A stretch of DNA of 64,000 nt from Paralvinella palmiformis (Eukaryota > Annelida > Polychaeta > Terebellida > Alvinellidae). Below are positions 50,906-63,957 of the stretch, in pieces. Below the pieces are notes generated by a model. The model searched no databases. It was not told the origin of the DNA and saw nothing but the letters and a program-made list of their open reading frames with translations. The position numbers were made by a program, and so were the translations under genes. How positions within the stretch are numbered: the first letter of the stretch is position 1; every line of letters begins with the position of its first letter. Location: positions 2,819,501-2,883,500 of the forward strand of contig JAODUP010000012.1 of the NCBI GenBank assembly GCA_025642065.1, read 5' to 3'.

Positions 50906-50949
<44 letters not shown>

Positions 50950-51120
50950 TGTCAGAACACAAAAAGATGTATACACACACACAGACAGACCACCAGACAG
51001 ACATACCCACCCATGCAGTTACATAAGTACTGTATGTAAATAAGATTTTATGCTGTAAGTGGTAAGTCATATGTAAACATTTATAGCAACATTGTTAGCA
51101 AATCAATAAAGACTTCATAC
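50906..51120 (+). terminator. EIF2B5: EIF2B5 3' UTR and poly(A) signal
   Basis: Three bases after the TGA the 3' UTR enters (TA)19 (50908-50945). AATAAA lies at 51105-51110, a suitable position for 3' end formation about 10-25 bp downstream. The UTR would be about 220 nt. Confidence 0.7.
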
Positions 51121-54100
51121 ACTTTAAATTGTGGCCTTCTTCTTGCGTACTGAATATATTTAGTAAAAGGGAACCAATCACTTATAAACAATCATTGGTT
51201 CGTCAACTAATGGCTGATTTCCCTTTTAACAGTCAGGGAATTTGGAAAACCAACGAAGTTAAGTAAAATTCCCAAAATTTGATGACAGCCACCATTCGGG
51301 GAAATGTTTTCACTAGTTGGTCATTTGTATATTTTGTGTTTCACTGAAACTGGCAACAGTATATTAGTTACAAACTGTGAAAATTTGATCGGTCAGTGGG
51401 GGGATTTCATGCCATTTCATAGAAAATCCAATACCGTGGATCCCGCGAATTGGGGTCCATGGTCTGACCATGTTGTAGCCAATTTTGTGTTATACCGGTC
51501 CACATTATAACTGGGCCACACTGTAATTGGTCTCGATATTTATGCAGTTTGCATGTTGCACACCTCATGTAATGATAACAACTAGCTCCGCCTTAGATAT
51601 CTATAACATAATGGGGTGTAAAGTATACAATTGTACACTAGGATATTAAAAGGGACCAAAATTCCTTACTTCCAGACATGTGGGAGGTAGTTCAGTAGAA
51701 CGTTGGTGCATGGAAGTCTGTTGTAGTAACAATCGGATACAAGGACACCCTGTTACGTTGAACTAATCAGCCGGTTCTCGAACACTTCTTTACTGCCAGG
51801 TATCATCGTACATGATGATGTCTGATTAAGGAGAGTGATAGTTTTATTAAATATATTGGTCGTGTTAGAAGTAACCTTTCTTGTAATTAGTGGTAACTGG
51901 TTGTGACTACTGAGCTCTCGGTATCGGTGTTCTGTTTGAAGCGTTACTTCATGGACCTATAATCTTGTGCTAATGCACCAGCTTCAGAACTAACCTCATT
52001 CTCTCAGAGGTTCTTCTTCGGCATGAAGGGAGTAGATTTTGAATCCAGCGCAGTTATAGTAAAGTATCTTATAAATGAGTAAACTGGCTTTATCCCATCA
52101 GTGATTGTTCATCCGATATGAACTGCCAAATCTGATAATGTTTTAATTAGCTACAGTCACAACTAAAGTGCATCTGTTGTAGAGAAAGTGGCTTTTAGAG
52201 CAGATCGGAGGCCTTCTTGATGCTTTATTAAAGTGAAATGATTACTTTTGACAAACTTCTCAGATAAATATCGGGGATAAAAGTTTGTTTTCTTAAAGTG
52301 CTGAATACCCTCGTGTTACAGATTAGTGATGTGCCTGAAGTAGCAAGCAGTTTCACTTCTTTGGAGCCTTCTCTTCGACTTCAGTTTCAATTGTATTTTT
52401 TCTAATCTTTGCCAAAATTATTTCTGGAATGGGCAAAAAGACAGTGCACTATCATATTTCAAATTACTTCATAGGTGTTTTTGATAAATATTTTTCACTT
52501 GCTATTTCCAATTCTTTTTTTATCACCAGTGATGACAAATAAGAGATGGTGGATTTAAACACGAAAAATATCTAATATTGTGATAACACAAACTAGAAAA
52601 GTACAATAGAGCATCTAAAATATCTCGGAGATTAACAAAATTATTTAAATAGTAGCAGTTAAATATTGATTTTGTTTTAATATCGGCATTGGTCATACAT
52701 GTGACGTGGTTTTAGCAGTAATTTGCCAGAAAACGATGGGTATTAGTCAAATTTTTTTTAATGTGTCTAAGAGTATATGACATCGAGCTGTGATGACGTG
52801 GATAGAGCATAGGAATCGTAACCAAAACGTCACTTGTTCGAGGCTCCGGAGCTGCAATGTTGTTAAATGGCTACTGGTTCACTCAGCTGGAAGTGAGAAC
52901 CCGACAGGATGTGATGGCTGTGTATCTGAGTAATGCTAAACCTATGAGTCTATAGTGGCAACATGCATTGTATACTCCCTCAGAAGTTGAGGTATGTGCT
53001 GGATTGAAACAGGTCTAAGTCGGGGATAATAATAATAATGTGTGTGAAAGCACCTCAGAACAGCACAACTAAATATGGTGCTATATAAACCAAACAACAA
53101 CAATATCATATTTTGACACTAATACTCAATGACTGTATGTTATCACTTGGTTCAATTAAACTGTTTATTTTGGGACGTGCTCAAAACAAACTGTGTAAAT
53201 ATTAGTAGTTCGTGGAATAGTCCAAATATGAAATGTCATAAGGGACTTCAATGCTGGAGGATGGCATCTCTTTTGTGTGTGACGTGATATAATGCAGCCA
53301 AATGACGGTCTAAATTATTACATCTTCAAATTGGTAATTCACAGGATATAATCATACAGAAGAAGATGGTGGGATCCAGGTTTAGAATTCACAAACTCGC
53401 TAATTTACTGCCTACAAGGTTTCTGTGGATTACTTACCTGGCTAAACTTATAATAATAATGATACTGCAAGGACAAGATATGTTCAAAGATGAGAGATAA
53501 AATAGAATAGTCATGAAAATGTGTAAATCTTTGTATGAAAATAGGTTTTGATGTAGTACAAAAAGATACAATTAGCAATATTAATCAGTAGCATGGGTAT
53601 TCTTATACCTAAAGGTTTTTGACCCATCTCGCTCGCCATAGATTGATTTGAACGATTGAGTAGAGGTATTTAGAGGCGGCACTACTGTAGCGGATGGGGG
53701 GGGGTCCCCAGAGACGCGTAGCAGCTGGATTCGAGCCCAGAACCTGGTGATTTACAACGCCAATACTAAAGATGATTTAGCTTCTTTTCGTTCACTTGTT
53801 AATTAATAGTTGTTGGTACATAGCATTGTGGTCTATTAGAACGCGCCGTTCGGTCTCTTATCCCCCCCCCGACTTCTATACTCTAGGTTTCTATTATGGT
53901 TACCTCACCCGTAGTCCATATCAGTCCGGTTTCTCTACCCATTGACCAATCCTGTCTGGATATCAGTAACAGAAGCCAAAGCTCCTACTGGCGACACACG
54001 AGCCATCCTCACCGCGTCAAAGAATGGACTATGGAGAGAGACAATAGTTTAGCCATAGAACACTATATGCTAGTGTACCGGATTCACCGGATATCCTTTG

Positions 54101-57100
54101 CCAAGCGTGCCTATTAAGGTTATTGTTATTAATATATTGTCTGTAGAAAGCCCAATATACGATATTATTGTTGGAACGTGGTCATCGTTTGTTAGTTTTC
54201 TGAGGAATGTGTATTATAATAGAAACATACAGAAGTAATAAAGCGCCATTATCAGCAGGAGACGTACGATGAAACCACGGATATGGTTGATCTAAAACTG
54301 AATTAGAAATGTTTTAACTGTGGATATTATTTAACAGAAAAACGAAAATTGTTTGATGGTGAGATGAACGTTTAGGACGTTCTGGGTAACTGAATAGGTA
54401 TTTTTATCATCAGTGAAGTACTGATATTAAATTAGCCTGTGGATAACGTGGATTGTCATCCTCCTCAGTATCATCATCGTTTCTGGCTTCAAAACGATTC
54501 CATCATAACGTTCATGGCCAATCATGCTAGCATTCGCCAGACGGCAGCACTTTCCCGCGCTACGGGTAATCGTAGCGCACTTTAATGGATACGTCGCAGT
54601 TAAACTGACGCTAATGATACTTCGCGGGCTGTCGAGTTACAGATAAGATAATATGAGTCGAGTTATGGGTAGTCTAATGGCAGACAAACTACAGATAAGA
54701 TAATGGGATCTCTACCGTCTGATGGTCACTCCTCCGTCTGTCGACATATTTTATCTTAGATTTCAGACAATGACTGAACCATTCTGATAACATTCAATAC
54801 TAAATGTACCGAGCGTGCGTGTGGGCGGGCGTACGTGCGTGTCCTTCCTACCCGTCTGTCTATCGGTCTGTTCCGGATAGCCGCCATATTGTATGATTGG
54901 GTTATGTGTGGGGGGGGGGGATCCGGGGAACCATTTTATATATTCAACTGATAATAATTTTAAATTAATAATATTTCTAGTTGTTTTTTGTTGTTGTTTT
55001 TGTTATCTTGGTGGGTTTTTTACTTGTTGTTTTTGTTGCGGAGGGGGGCGAGGGGGAGGTGGTGAATAATCAATGAATAATCGGCTTTTTACATTTATTA
55101 AGAACATTCCTCGGTAACTTGATACATATTTTACGATCACACAAAATAATCACATAATTTATGATCACATAAAATTATCACAGTTATAAAGCAAAGAATT
55201 ATTTATGAACATTGTTGTTAAGAATCTGTTGTTCTTACTGTTGTTGTTGTTATTATTATTGTTATTATTACGGTATCTGTTGTTGCTATTACTAATATTG
55301 TTGTTACTACTACTAAGACCACTATACTCACTACTACTTCTACTAGTAGTAGTACAGCCACTCTTTACTTACCTACTATTACACTTACCATTATTACAAG
55401 TATTATTATTTCTATTACTCCTACAGCCATTATTAATCGTGATGATAACAATTATTATTGTTTATTACTTTTTATCAGATAATTCCAAGTTGTCTGTCAT
55501 CGGTCGATGATCCTGATAGTATCCGGACACTAGTAGTAGCCAAATACAACAACTAGACACGCAGTGATAGAAGAAGGACAGGCCAAATGTGTTCCGATGA
55601 ATTCTGGATCAGCCAATATACATACAGCTGTGAATGATATCATCTGACCGGATGTTAACAAACGCGGCGACATTCGCGGTGAAGGTTGATCCGGAAAATA
55701 TCCCTATAGCAAGCAGAGATCGGGCCGACGTCGGCCGGACGGCGGCGAGTGGCGCCCGTTGTCAGGTTCAATGTTTGTTTTAAGAACGATTCACCGCGGA
55801 TCGAATGAGCCCAGAGTTTGTTTATTGTTACCGCTCACTTGTACATTCTCACCTCAGCTAATCGTCTGTCGCTATCGGTATCATCATCATCATCACGATC
55901 AGGATCATCATCGTTATTGTCAGAAGCATCCTCATCATCATCATCATCATCATCACCAAAACGATCGTATCATCAATCATAAATCAATCAATCAATCAAT
56001 AAAATCAACCTTTTTTTAAACAAAAGTATAGTTGTAGATCTGCGTTTTTTTTACAAGGTGGATTGTCAGCGAGAGAAAATCAATCTCGATTTGTTTAAAG
56101 TTTATATTAAAATCGACAGATATTGATAAGGTCGCGATAGCAACGGTCAAGGTGGTTACGTGTGAGGATAACCTGTTGTCCAGATCCAGGATTCCCATAA
56201 GGATTGGTGTACCCTGGAGACACTACAGTTTATCCATAAAATATAGAACTATGCAATCCAGTCGCAGTATAAACTCTCCAGGGAGGATAACTTTATTTCT
56301 ATCTTCAAAATAACTGCCAGGTATTTGTTCTTTTGGGGATTCACAAATATCTATCTATCTATCTAGGGTGGGTCTGTGTGTGTATGTCTGTGGATGAGTG
56401 AGGTTGTTATTTTAAAACATCAACACCAAAATTTGATCCAGGTTCTAATAACCTTACTAATTAAGATACCATCGATCCCTGACAGCTCACGATCGCCGCT
56501 GCTGCTATTAATTAGCAATATTTCTGGATCAATCTCGTTTGATCCGGAACGGCTGGCCAGAGGATAGACAGCCTATTTATTATTCTAGCATTAGCCGGTA
56601 AATGAATTTGTTAGCATCAGGTGAAGAGATGGAAGACTAACAGCGACAGTAATACCGATCGGGAGGGGGGGGGGTATAAAACACCCCTCTTCAGAACCTA
56701 ACCCTTCTTACTCCCCACCGAGATCTGAGCCGCTAAAAGTTTGAACATAATCACGAAAAATATCCGGTTTCCGGCATCCCGGCCCTACTCTAAATAGAAA
56801 ACGAGGGGAGGGTTTTCGATACAGACTGATCAGGATCCCCCCCCCCCCGCGGCGACAGTCCGGAGGATGAGGTTTAAGCTGACCAGCTCACGGAGCGTTT
56901 GTTTTGAATTAAAAAGATCTCTTTACCGTTGATAGTACATCGATCCGGCGTTCCGGATCGGATGCGTGAGTACGCCCAGAGCCTCGAGGACGGATGGAGG
57001 TGAACTTCGAGGATAAACGACTGGAATGATTATTTATATACGACACGGAATAGACGAAATAATAGCCTAATGTTTCGGTGTCGTTAACATATCGTTCTCT

Positions 57101-57503
57101 CCCCATTTGGGGTGCCTTGGGTAACAACAAGAGGCTGTGGTCGAGTTGTAATCGGGCCGATACTTACCGGATCTGTTGTTGACAAACGATCATTTGTTTT
57201 AGTCACCGATCTGTCTTCTCTTAAAGAAGCATATCGTTTTGTGGCCGGCGGCATTTTTATCACCCCCTGAAGAACAATTTCGCCTTCTCGTTTCGGATAA
57301 CCATCTTCGGGATTAATAACTAATTATAAACAAACCGCTTCTTGTCTGACAGCACAGCTGGTGGCCGAGAAAAGTGCCGCGCAGTGCTGCCACCTATAGA
57401 CAGACGGCCATAACGTCGTTATTTTTAGACAAATTATTTGGGGTATCACTCACTGTACAACGCCTTTGAATGGCTCCTGCTAGTAATGACGTTTTATTAA
57501 ATA
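51121..57503. other. intergenic DNA 3' of EIF2B5, no gene recognised
   Basis: No ORF above about 100 codons except those made by trinucleotide repeats (TTA/TTG-rich stretch 55225-55480, ATC-rich stretch 55883-55960). A small inverted pair TAAAAGGGAA near 51163 / TTCCCTTTTA near 51225 encloses about 70 bp. A SINE-like element lies at 52786-53095. G+C and CpG content rise after 54.5 kb, and poly-G or poly-C runs appear at 53694, 53863, 54909, 56665 and 56838. Confidence 0.5.
52786..53095 (+). repeat. SINE-like element, family D
   Basis: Weak tRNA-like head (GATGACGTGGATAGAGCATA; TTGTTCGAGGCTCC) and a tail AAAGCACCTCAGAACAGC...GGTGCTATATAAA followed by CAACAACAA. The GCTATATAAA-type tail is common among invertebrate SINEs. 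A related stretch, in reverse, may lie at 27890-27960. Confidence 0.45.
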
Positions 57504-57512
57504 TACAGTATC

Positions 57513-57813
57513 TGAGTACGGACAGTTGCTCACCTGGACACTTGCTCACCGAGCAAATGAAAAAGTGGACAAAAATACCAAAATGTAATGATTTTTAATT
57601 CAGAAATATATATTTTTAGTATCCTATTACCTATATAATTATTGGAATAAATATGACCAATTATTAGGGCATTAAAGATTATTTGATTTGATTTGATTAA
57701 TATAATTATGTGCCTTTTTTCTCATTAAAAATTCACTGGTGGGCAAGTTTTCATTTGCTTGGTGAGCAAGTGTCCGGGTGAGCAACTGTCCGATGAGCAA
57801 CTGTCCCACACCC
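57513..57813. mobile_element. 301-bp MITE with long terminal inverted repeats and 9-bp TSD
   Basis: Left arm begins TGAGTACGGACAGTTGCTCA, then CCTGGACACTTGCTCACCGA, GCAAATGAAAA. The right arm, reverse complemented, reads GGGTGTGGGACAGTTGCTCA, with an extra CGGACAGTTGCTCA unit, then CCCGGACACTTGCTCACCAA, GCAAATGAAAA. TACAGTATC flanks the element perfectly at 57504-57512 and 57814-57822. The interior is AT-rich without an ORF. A 9-bp duplication fits Mutator-like elements; an 8-bp reading (TACAGTAT) would fit hAT. Confidence 0.88.
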
Positions 57814-57822
57814 TACAGTATC

Positions 57823-59265
57823 ACCAACTACTGCGAAATAGGTAGATGTTTAGCAATTTAAAAAATCTCCCATCTCATTTGCTTCGCTGTATCTTACCAA
57901 GTTTATTAGTTTCTTTGATATTGATTGGAAGCTGTTGAGACATTCAGTAGAGCAGGATTTTTATTTATATATTACAGGATATTATAAATCTTTGATTAAG
58001 AGTCTCCGGTAATTTTGATTTCTTTGAAGTTTCGTGTTTTATGCGTTTTCGTGTTATCTTCGGTCATGTTATGCGCGTGTCTGTGCTTGCGTGCCTGTTT
58101 GTGTGCATGCTTTCTTTAGTCTAAATTTAATGTACCGTTTTACTGCTGAACTATTTTTTTATAATGTCTGAACTAATCTGGTTTCATAATTGGTCGTTGT
58201 CGTTGTTTCAACCCTCTCTAAGGTGTCTGTCGTAAGTTGTTTAAGTAAGGTTTACACGTCAGGTCTCTCTCGTTCGGTTCCAGACATTGTCGGCTTGATT
58301 CCTCGCCCCGGTAGACAGTAAACCTCCGCCAGGTGACGTTAGCGGGCTGAGACTGGGATAATCGGCGCTAAACACTTCTACCCAGAATTCAACATTCCTT
58401 TAGCGATAAAACACGATTCCAAAGTAAATACAGATCTGATGCCACGCAAAGTGCCCCCACCTCTACCACCCCCCCCCCCCCCCCCTCGAAAGCTCTGTTG
58501 GTAAGACAGCTCATCAGAGCTCAGCGGGTGATGGGTCATTTCTAACTCAAAACATCTCACTTTCTAGTCTGTTACATTAGCCACCGAGTCATTATGTCTC
58601 GGAGAGTGATTGTGGGGGGGGGAATTATGTTGAGGGGGATGGAATGAGTTTTAGGTACCTATCAGTACGTGTAGGGAACGTCATGGGGGGGGGGGTTCCA
58701 GGCAGACTATATTTATTTATAATGGTCTATAGAACGGTTTCATTAAAATCTCATTAATAACCTTCCGAGCCAGTTTATGTGAGATGGACCGTAAACAGGT
58801 CGTGTACAGCATCCACATCTGGATTAGCGTTGTGGGAACCGTACAAAGGCGACTCGCAGGACGTACACACGCTGCGCCTAGCTATACACCTCAACACAAA
58901 CTGTAGCCTTTCTAATACACATTTTCACGGCTCACTGGATAAGCTACTCTCGCCATCATCTTCGCATTCTATATCAGTCAATAACGGACTATATCATGAT
59001 AGGATGGGTTCGTTTATTATAAATGATGTCACCTGTCTTCCAGCTACATGACCCTGTTTATCCATTTAGTATGGTCGCTGTTTGTTTAGTCCTGTTTCGA
59101 TGTTATCTCAGCGACCTGGCCGTACGTACGCACGCCTCTGATGTCTTGGCACCGATCCATGAACCTCTCTCGCGTGGGACATCCAACTTCCCTCTGGACG
59201 CTGACGAACAAACGATTGTGCACAATTTGCTTTCGATCCAACTTTGCGGAATCGTTTCTAGCTGT
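57823..59265. other. intergenic DNA, no gene recognised
   Basis: Short unrelated open frames only. A C16 run sits at about 58470-58486 and G runs at 58613 and 58684. Confidence 0.45.
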
Positions 59266-59271
59266 ATATGC

Positions 59272-59442
59272 GTCACTCACTCACTCACTCACTCACTCAC
59301 TCACTCACTCACTCACTCACTCACTCACTCACTCACTCACTCACTCACTCACTCACTCACTCACTCACTCACTCACTCACACTCACTCACTCACTCACTC
59401 ACTCACTCACTCACTCACTCACTCACTCACTCACTCACTCAC

Positions 59443-59476
<34 letters not shown>
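59272..59476. repeat. (TCAC)n then (TCAA)n microsatellite
   Basis: About 43 TCAC units with one 2-bp slip near 59380, passing into eight or nine TCAA units. Four-base units make long open frames in several phases (THSLTHSL), which are not genes. A family A SINE follows within 5 bp. Confidence 0.97.
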
Positions 59477-59477
<1 letters not shown>

Positions 59478-59479
59478 CT

Positions 59480-59662
59480 CGGGCGCCTCCGTGGTCTAGC
59501 GGTAGCGTGTTGGACCACAGATCACTACCACCCGTGTTCGAATCTCGGCGTACCTGAAGGTTGTTTCGTCTTTGATTTCGCCTCATTAACTTTGGAGGTC
59601 GCTCGGCCCATTTAGCCTACCATGTGCACAAAAGTGGCCGTAAAACATCAATCATCATCATT
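59480..59662 (+). repeat. SINE, family A, full length
   Basis: GCGCCTCCGTGGTCTAGCGG, GATCACTACCACCCGTGTTC, GAATCTCGG, TTTCGTCTTTGATTTCGCCT, GGAGGTCGCTCGGCCCATTT, AGCCTACCATGTGCACAAAA, GTGGCCGTAAAACATCA plus (ATC)n tail. It is the best-preserved head in the window. CACTCG lies on both sides, but the flanking TCAC repeat makes this duplication uninformative. Confidence 0.87.
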
Positions 59663-62600
59663 CACTCACTCGAATTATCTCATCATCAAATTCTCTTTCG
59701 TCAAGGCAGCTTCCTTTAACTGCCAAATTTGCACAACAACAGTAGCAACAGCAACAACAACAAGAACAGGACTCGTTCTTTTCGTGTCACACTCGCGATA
59801 AAACTTTCCCCCATCAACGGCTGCAGCTGGTCTTCAATTAAAACTATAGCGTATCTAGTCGTTCGCTCCCGTTTTCTTCCCACGGCCACTCTTCCGAATC
59901 CCGGCATATAGACCCATGCCGGCGCCCGGAGGCAGCGAGCAGGTGACCGACAACGACGCGATGTGAAACGGAGAGTCAGTCGATAAGGAGCTTGTCCTTT
60001 TTAAACGCGCCAGAGCTTCGTCGGGGCCGATGGTGGCAAACGCCGGCCTCGCGAAAGGGCCATTGTGGTCCATGAAGAGGTACTCGTGACGAGCCTTCGA
60101 CACTCCGCGCCGGCGAGTGGTCGACCGGAAAACGACACTTTAACTGTTTGAATCGGTCGGCGACAAAAGCTGGGCCGAGAAGCGAACGGAGCAGGTCTGT
60201 GGGTGGTAGGGTGAGACATCGACACAAAACACGCTGTCACATCCTGTCTGGGTACATAGGTAGTGGGCCCATGCCGTGAACGGTCGATCATTAAGGCTCA
60301 GGTACGTCAGACCTGTGAGTTGATGATCGACTTCTCTCTTTCTCTCACTCTCTGTGTCACTGTGTTTTGTTGCCGCGTAATGTCCCGCGTCTGAATTAGT
60401 TTCTCCAAAAGGAGACTGTGGCATCTGACACGACTTTGTGTTCTCTTCGGAAGGGGAGACACGCGGCTCGTAACGGCTTCTTCCACACCGCCGTGTGTTC
60501 TCGGCGACTAAAAGAAAACCGTTTTCTCGTTGCGCTTTGAGTAAAAATATTTTGACAGAGAAGCCTGCGATAACAAACTCCCTCTTGCTGAGCATCTGTC
60601 CACGAGCTATTTTATTGATCCTCGCCAAACAGCTAAGTAAGCCTTCCAAATGGTGAAGGAAGCGGCTAACAAATGGAAAGCCCCGTTTACATTTGTTCTA
60701 TAAATGTAACCGTTACACCGCAACACCTGTGTCGTGTTTATAGAGCTAACGGCGTTTAAAATGATAATCTTCCCGAGATTGTTTGACAAGGGAAGCGTCT
60801 CGCATACAGCGACCAGCGCCAGTTTCTCCCCAGAAGGTGTGGTGTGGTATACGCTATTTTGTTGATGTTACGAAGTCATCTTCGTCCCACACCGAAGCCA
60901 TTACTGACTCTTCTCCGTCGGCGCGCATCATGTTTGCTTCCATGTGCGAGTCAGATGTTCTCATGTGCTAACCCGCAGTCCAGATATGATACCGTATCCG
61001 CTTCATACCCACAAACATTGAAGCCGATCTCCGATCCGTGTATTATTTCTTTGCCGACCGTGACATATCTTGAAATTATAAGGACCTGCGTGTAACTGTT
61101 CCGGATAATGTGCAAGATGTGATGTCGACTTTTCCTGTACATTAAGAGTTCGGATCATGAGGACTGTTCATGCTGATAGCATCAATTGTTTATTGACAAA
61201 AGTTGTTAATTCAGGAGAGATTCGACATTCGCAGTTGTACGACGTGATCATGGTAACCGTTGCCGTGAGATATCGCGGCGTTTCCATTTCGCAATTCCGT
61301 GACTCCTTGGTGGACGTTAGTTTGCAGTCTATTGTTGGCGTATCCATGCAGCCGAAAGCTGGATCTCATCCGTTATCCGATCTTCGAGGCCAAATATTTG
61401 GAAAACTCTCCGATTGTCATCAGTCAGAGATAGATAGATCGCTATATGGGAAGATGTAGTCACGACGTCGAGATTGGTCTCCAAACCGGCAGCAAACATC
61501 AGCGTATCCGGTTAGTCGGTCGGTCGGTCGTGTGTCCAGTTGGAAAATGTTAACGATCAGATCCATGGCTTTCAGAATTAGACATTTCGGATCTCCCGGG
61601 CCTGATGACGCGACAATCTCCTCCTCGCAGAAGCTGACCTTTCAGCTTTAATTATGTTTATCGCCTCAGCCGATTCGCATCCTGGTCATCACTAAACGCC
61701 ACCACGATCCGATTGGCGCCATAACGCGTTACCACAATGGAAGCGTCGACTGGCTATAGGAGAAATGTTGCATGTCTTCCACTAGCTGTCTCCGTTTGCT
61801 CGTCTGCTCTTTAATTATCAACAACCAAGAACGTAATCGTTGTAATTACACACGCATGCAAAACGGCAATTAATGGCCAAACGGCGTGTAGAAATCTGCT
61901 AGTTGGGGGGGGGGGGGTCTTATCGAGTTTCTGAAAGAGGAGATAACAAATAATATTATAATTTTACGTGGACTGTCTCAAGTTGAATTTTACGTTTTAG
62001 TAAACAATTGTCGATAGTCGATTTGGTTCGTTTAATTTTTGTCTTTGCCTTTTTTTTGGGGGGGGGGGTTTCGTCTTCAATTCGTCCATCACGGAATTTA
62101 CATATTTCGGCAATATATAAAAGAAAGCTTTTTTAATGTACGTCTACTCCCATGCCGAGCGGTTACTGAAGCAGAAATTATGCCCTCACAATAGCGGAAA
62201 ATACCACTAATTGCCCGGATTGCCCCGACAGGACGATTCGCAGTTGCACCGCCTCAATAAAACAGAACACCGCGAGCCAATTTTCCTAAGCTCGGAGCGT
62301 ATTTATCCATTGACAAAAGGATCAACTTTACCTTTATTGTTGACACCGGTCAGCCAAGACTTCACCTTTGGCCACAATGACGTAGTTCTCTAAGCGTTTC
62401 GCTCGATTCTGTGAAAGTCGCAATTCCGGTTTCCCATGTCGGGTACCGACTTCCGTGGTCGACCTACGACCGTCACTGAGTCAGTGGTCGGCCATTAGTT
62501 GACATTGGGACAGCGACCTTGTCGGCTTAACGCCGCGGGAAAGGGTCACCGTTCTCTACGTTGTTGGGGGCTGTGGGTGGAGGGGGGCTCCCTTTGTAGA

Positions 62601-63105
62601 CCGACGATAATAAGAGGGGGTTTATTTGTGCTGGAAATTCATTACCTGGAACCCCTGTCGTCGGGCTGACCGACTCGTTATCGGGCGCAGGAAATTATTT
62701 TAATCTTCGTGGAATTTCTAAGCGTCTGTCAGCTCGACGACACGTGACAGGAAGCTGGATATTATAATGATCGGCGCTCTCTTCGGTTCAGTGTAAGACA
62801 CGTGAGAGCGGTAATTGGGGAGAGGGGGCGACTTTTGTGGTGGAGGAGCCGTGTTTAGATATGTTAAACCAAACTGTGAGATATAATATAGGCGGAGTTT
62901 TTATTTTTTATTTCCATCAAGATGGGAACCTTTATGATTATAAAACTTTTTTGAACTTTCTTTCGAAATCAGATAACCTCGATTAAATTTCGATTAGATC
63001 ATCGCTCATTCGTGTCTAACGTAATTCTAACATTAACAGCATTTCTACCACAACAACAACATCAACCGCAACAATAACAACAACTACTACTACTACTACA
63101 TCATT
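59663..63105. other. G+C-richer intergenic DNA, no gene recognised
   Basis: The longest frame is 60140-60649 on the minus strand (169 codons). It has no domain, signal or splice support, and overlapping frames are equally open, so I do not call it. Poly-G runs lie at 61906-61917 and 62056-62068. It could be promoter or intron of a gene beyond the window. Confidence 0.45.
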
Positions 63106-63111
63106 GCTTGG

Positions 63112-63290
63112 AGCAATGGGCGTCCATATTGTTTAACAACTGAGCGGTTGACCACAGACCTCTAGTACTTTGGTTCGAACCCAGGCCGAGCTATGTCTGA
63201 TGGATATTTCATCTTTCACTTCGCATTATTTCTTTGGGCATCGCTCGGTCTGCCACGTGTTCATAATTGATCGTAAAATAGCAACAAACG
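63112..63290 (+). repeat. SINE, family A, degraded
   Basis: GGCGTCCATATTGTTTAACA, GTTGACCACAGACCTCTAGT, B box GGTTCGAACCCAGG, TTTCATCTTTCACTTCGCAT and a shortened tail GATCGTAAAATAGCA. Confidence 0.62.
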
Positions 63291-63938
63291 CAATTTTACA
63301 TTGCTTGGTGTTTGATAAATGTATAGAAATTGATTTATTTCTGATAAATATGGTTCGTGTTTACTTTCTAAATAATAATCACACGATATTTATATGTATT
63401 TAGTCTTTTATAGATGTGTTGTTGTTGGGTTTTTTGTCGTTTTTTTGGGGGGATTTCCAGAAGTTCATCGGTTTGCCTGGGGAGTGTTGTGACCCAGTTT
63501 TGACGATAAATGATGCTAGTTTTATAATTCTAACCCGTCTTATTAATCTTTTACTAAAACATAAAATATTTACACCTGGACAGGTTTATAACCAAGACTA
63601 TGTTTGTCGTCATGATAGACTGTCACCGTATTGATCACGTGATGTAATAATGTTTGTCAGTAGACTGTCACCTGATAGGGTAGATAACTGATATAGTGTC
63701 TCGACTGAATGATTGATGTATAACGAGATGACTCAGGTAAGTAGGATGTTCTGTATGTAATAGAAGCTGTACAGGTCAGGTATATTGATTAATTACGCTT
63801 GAATAGTAACGAGATTTGTATACGACGTGATCCCTACGTAACAGGCTACGTCGATTTATTCAAGTATGACGTAGTTTATCGAACCGCAGTTCACGTGCTT
63901 GTGTGTGGATGGGCGTGTGTTGTGTGGGACTTTGGGTA

Positions 63939-63957
63939 TATATATATATATATATTT

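Noticed and set aside
55205..55510. 101-codon leucine-rich frame resembling a membrane protein
   Set aside because: It is a TTA/TTG/CTA trinucleotide-rich tract; hydrophobicity comes from the repeat.
59023..59615. Frames of 115-158 codons with THSL repeats
   Set aside because: They are produced by (TCAC)n, open in several phases, and run into a SINE.
60140..60649. 169-codon minus-strand frame
   Set aside because: No domain, no repeatable motif, overlapping frames equally open, and no splice or promoter context. It may be chance in G+C-richer DNA.
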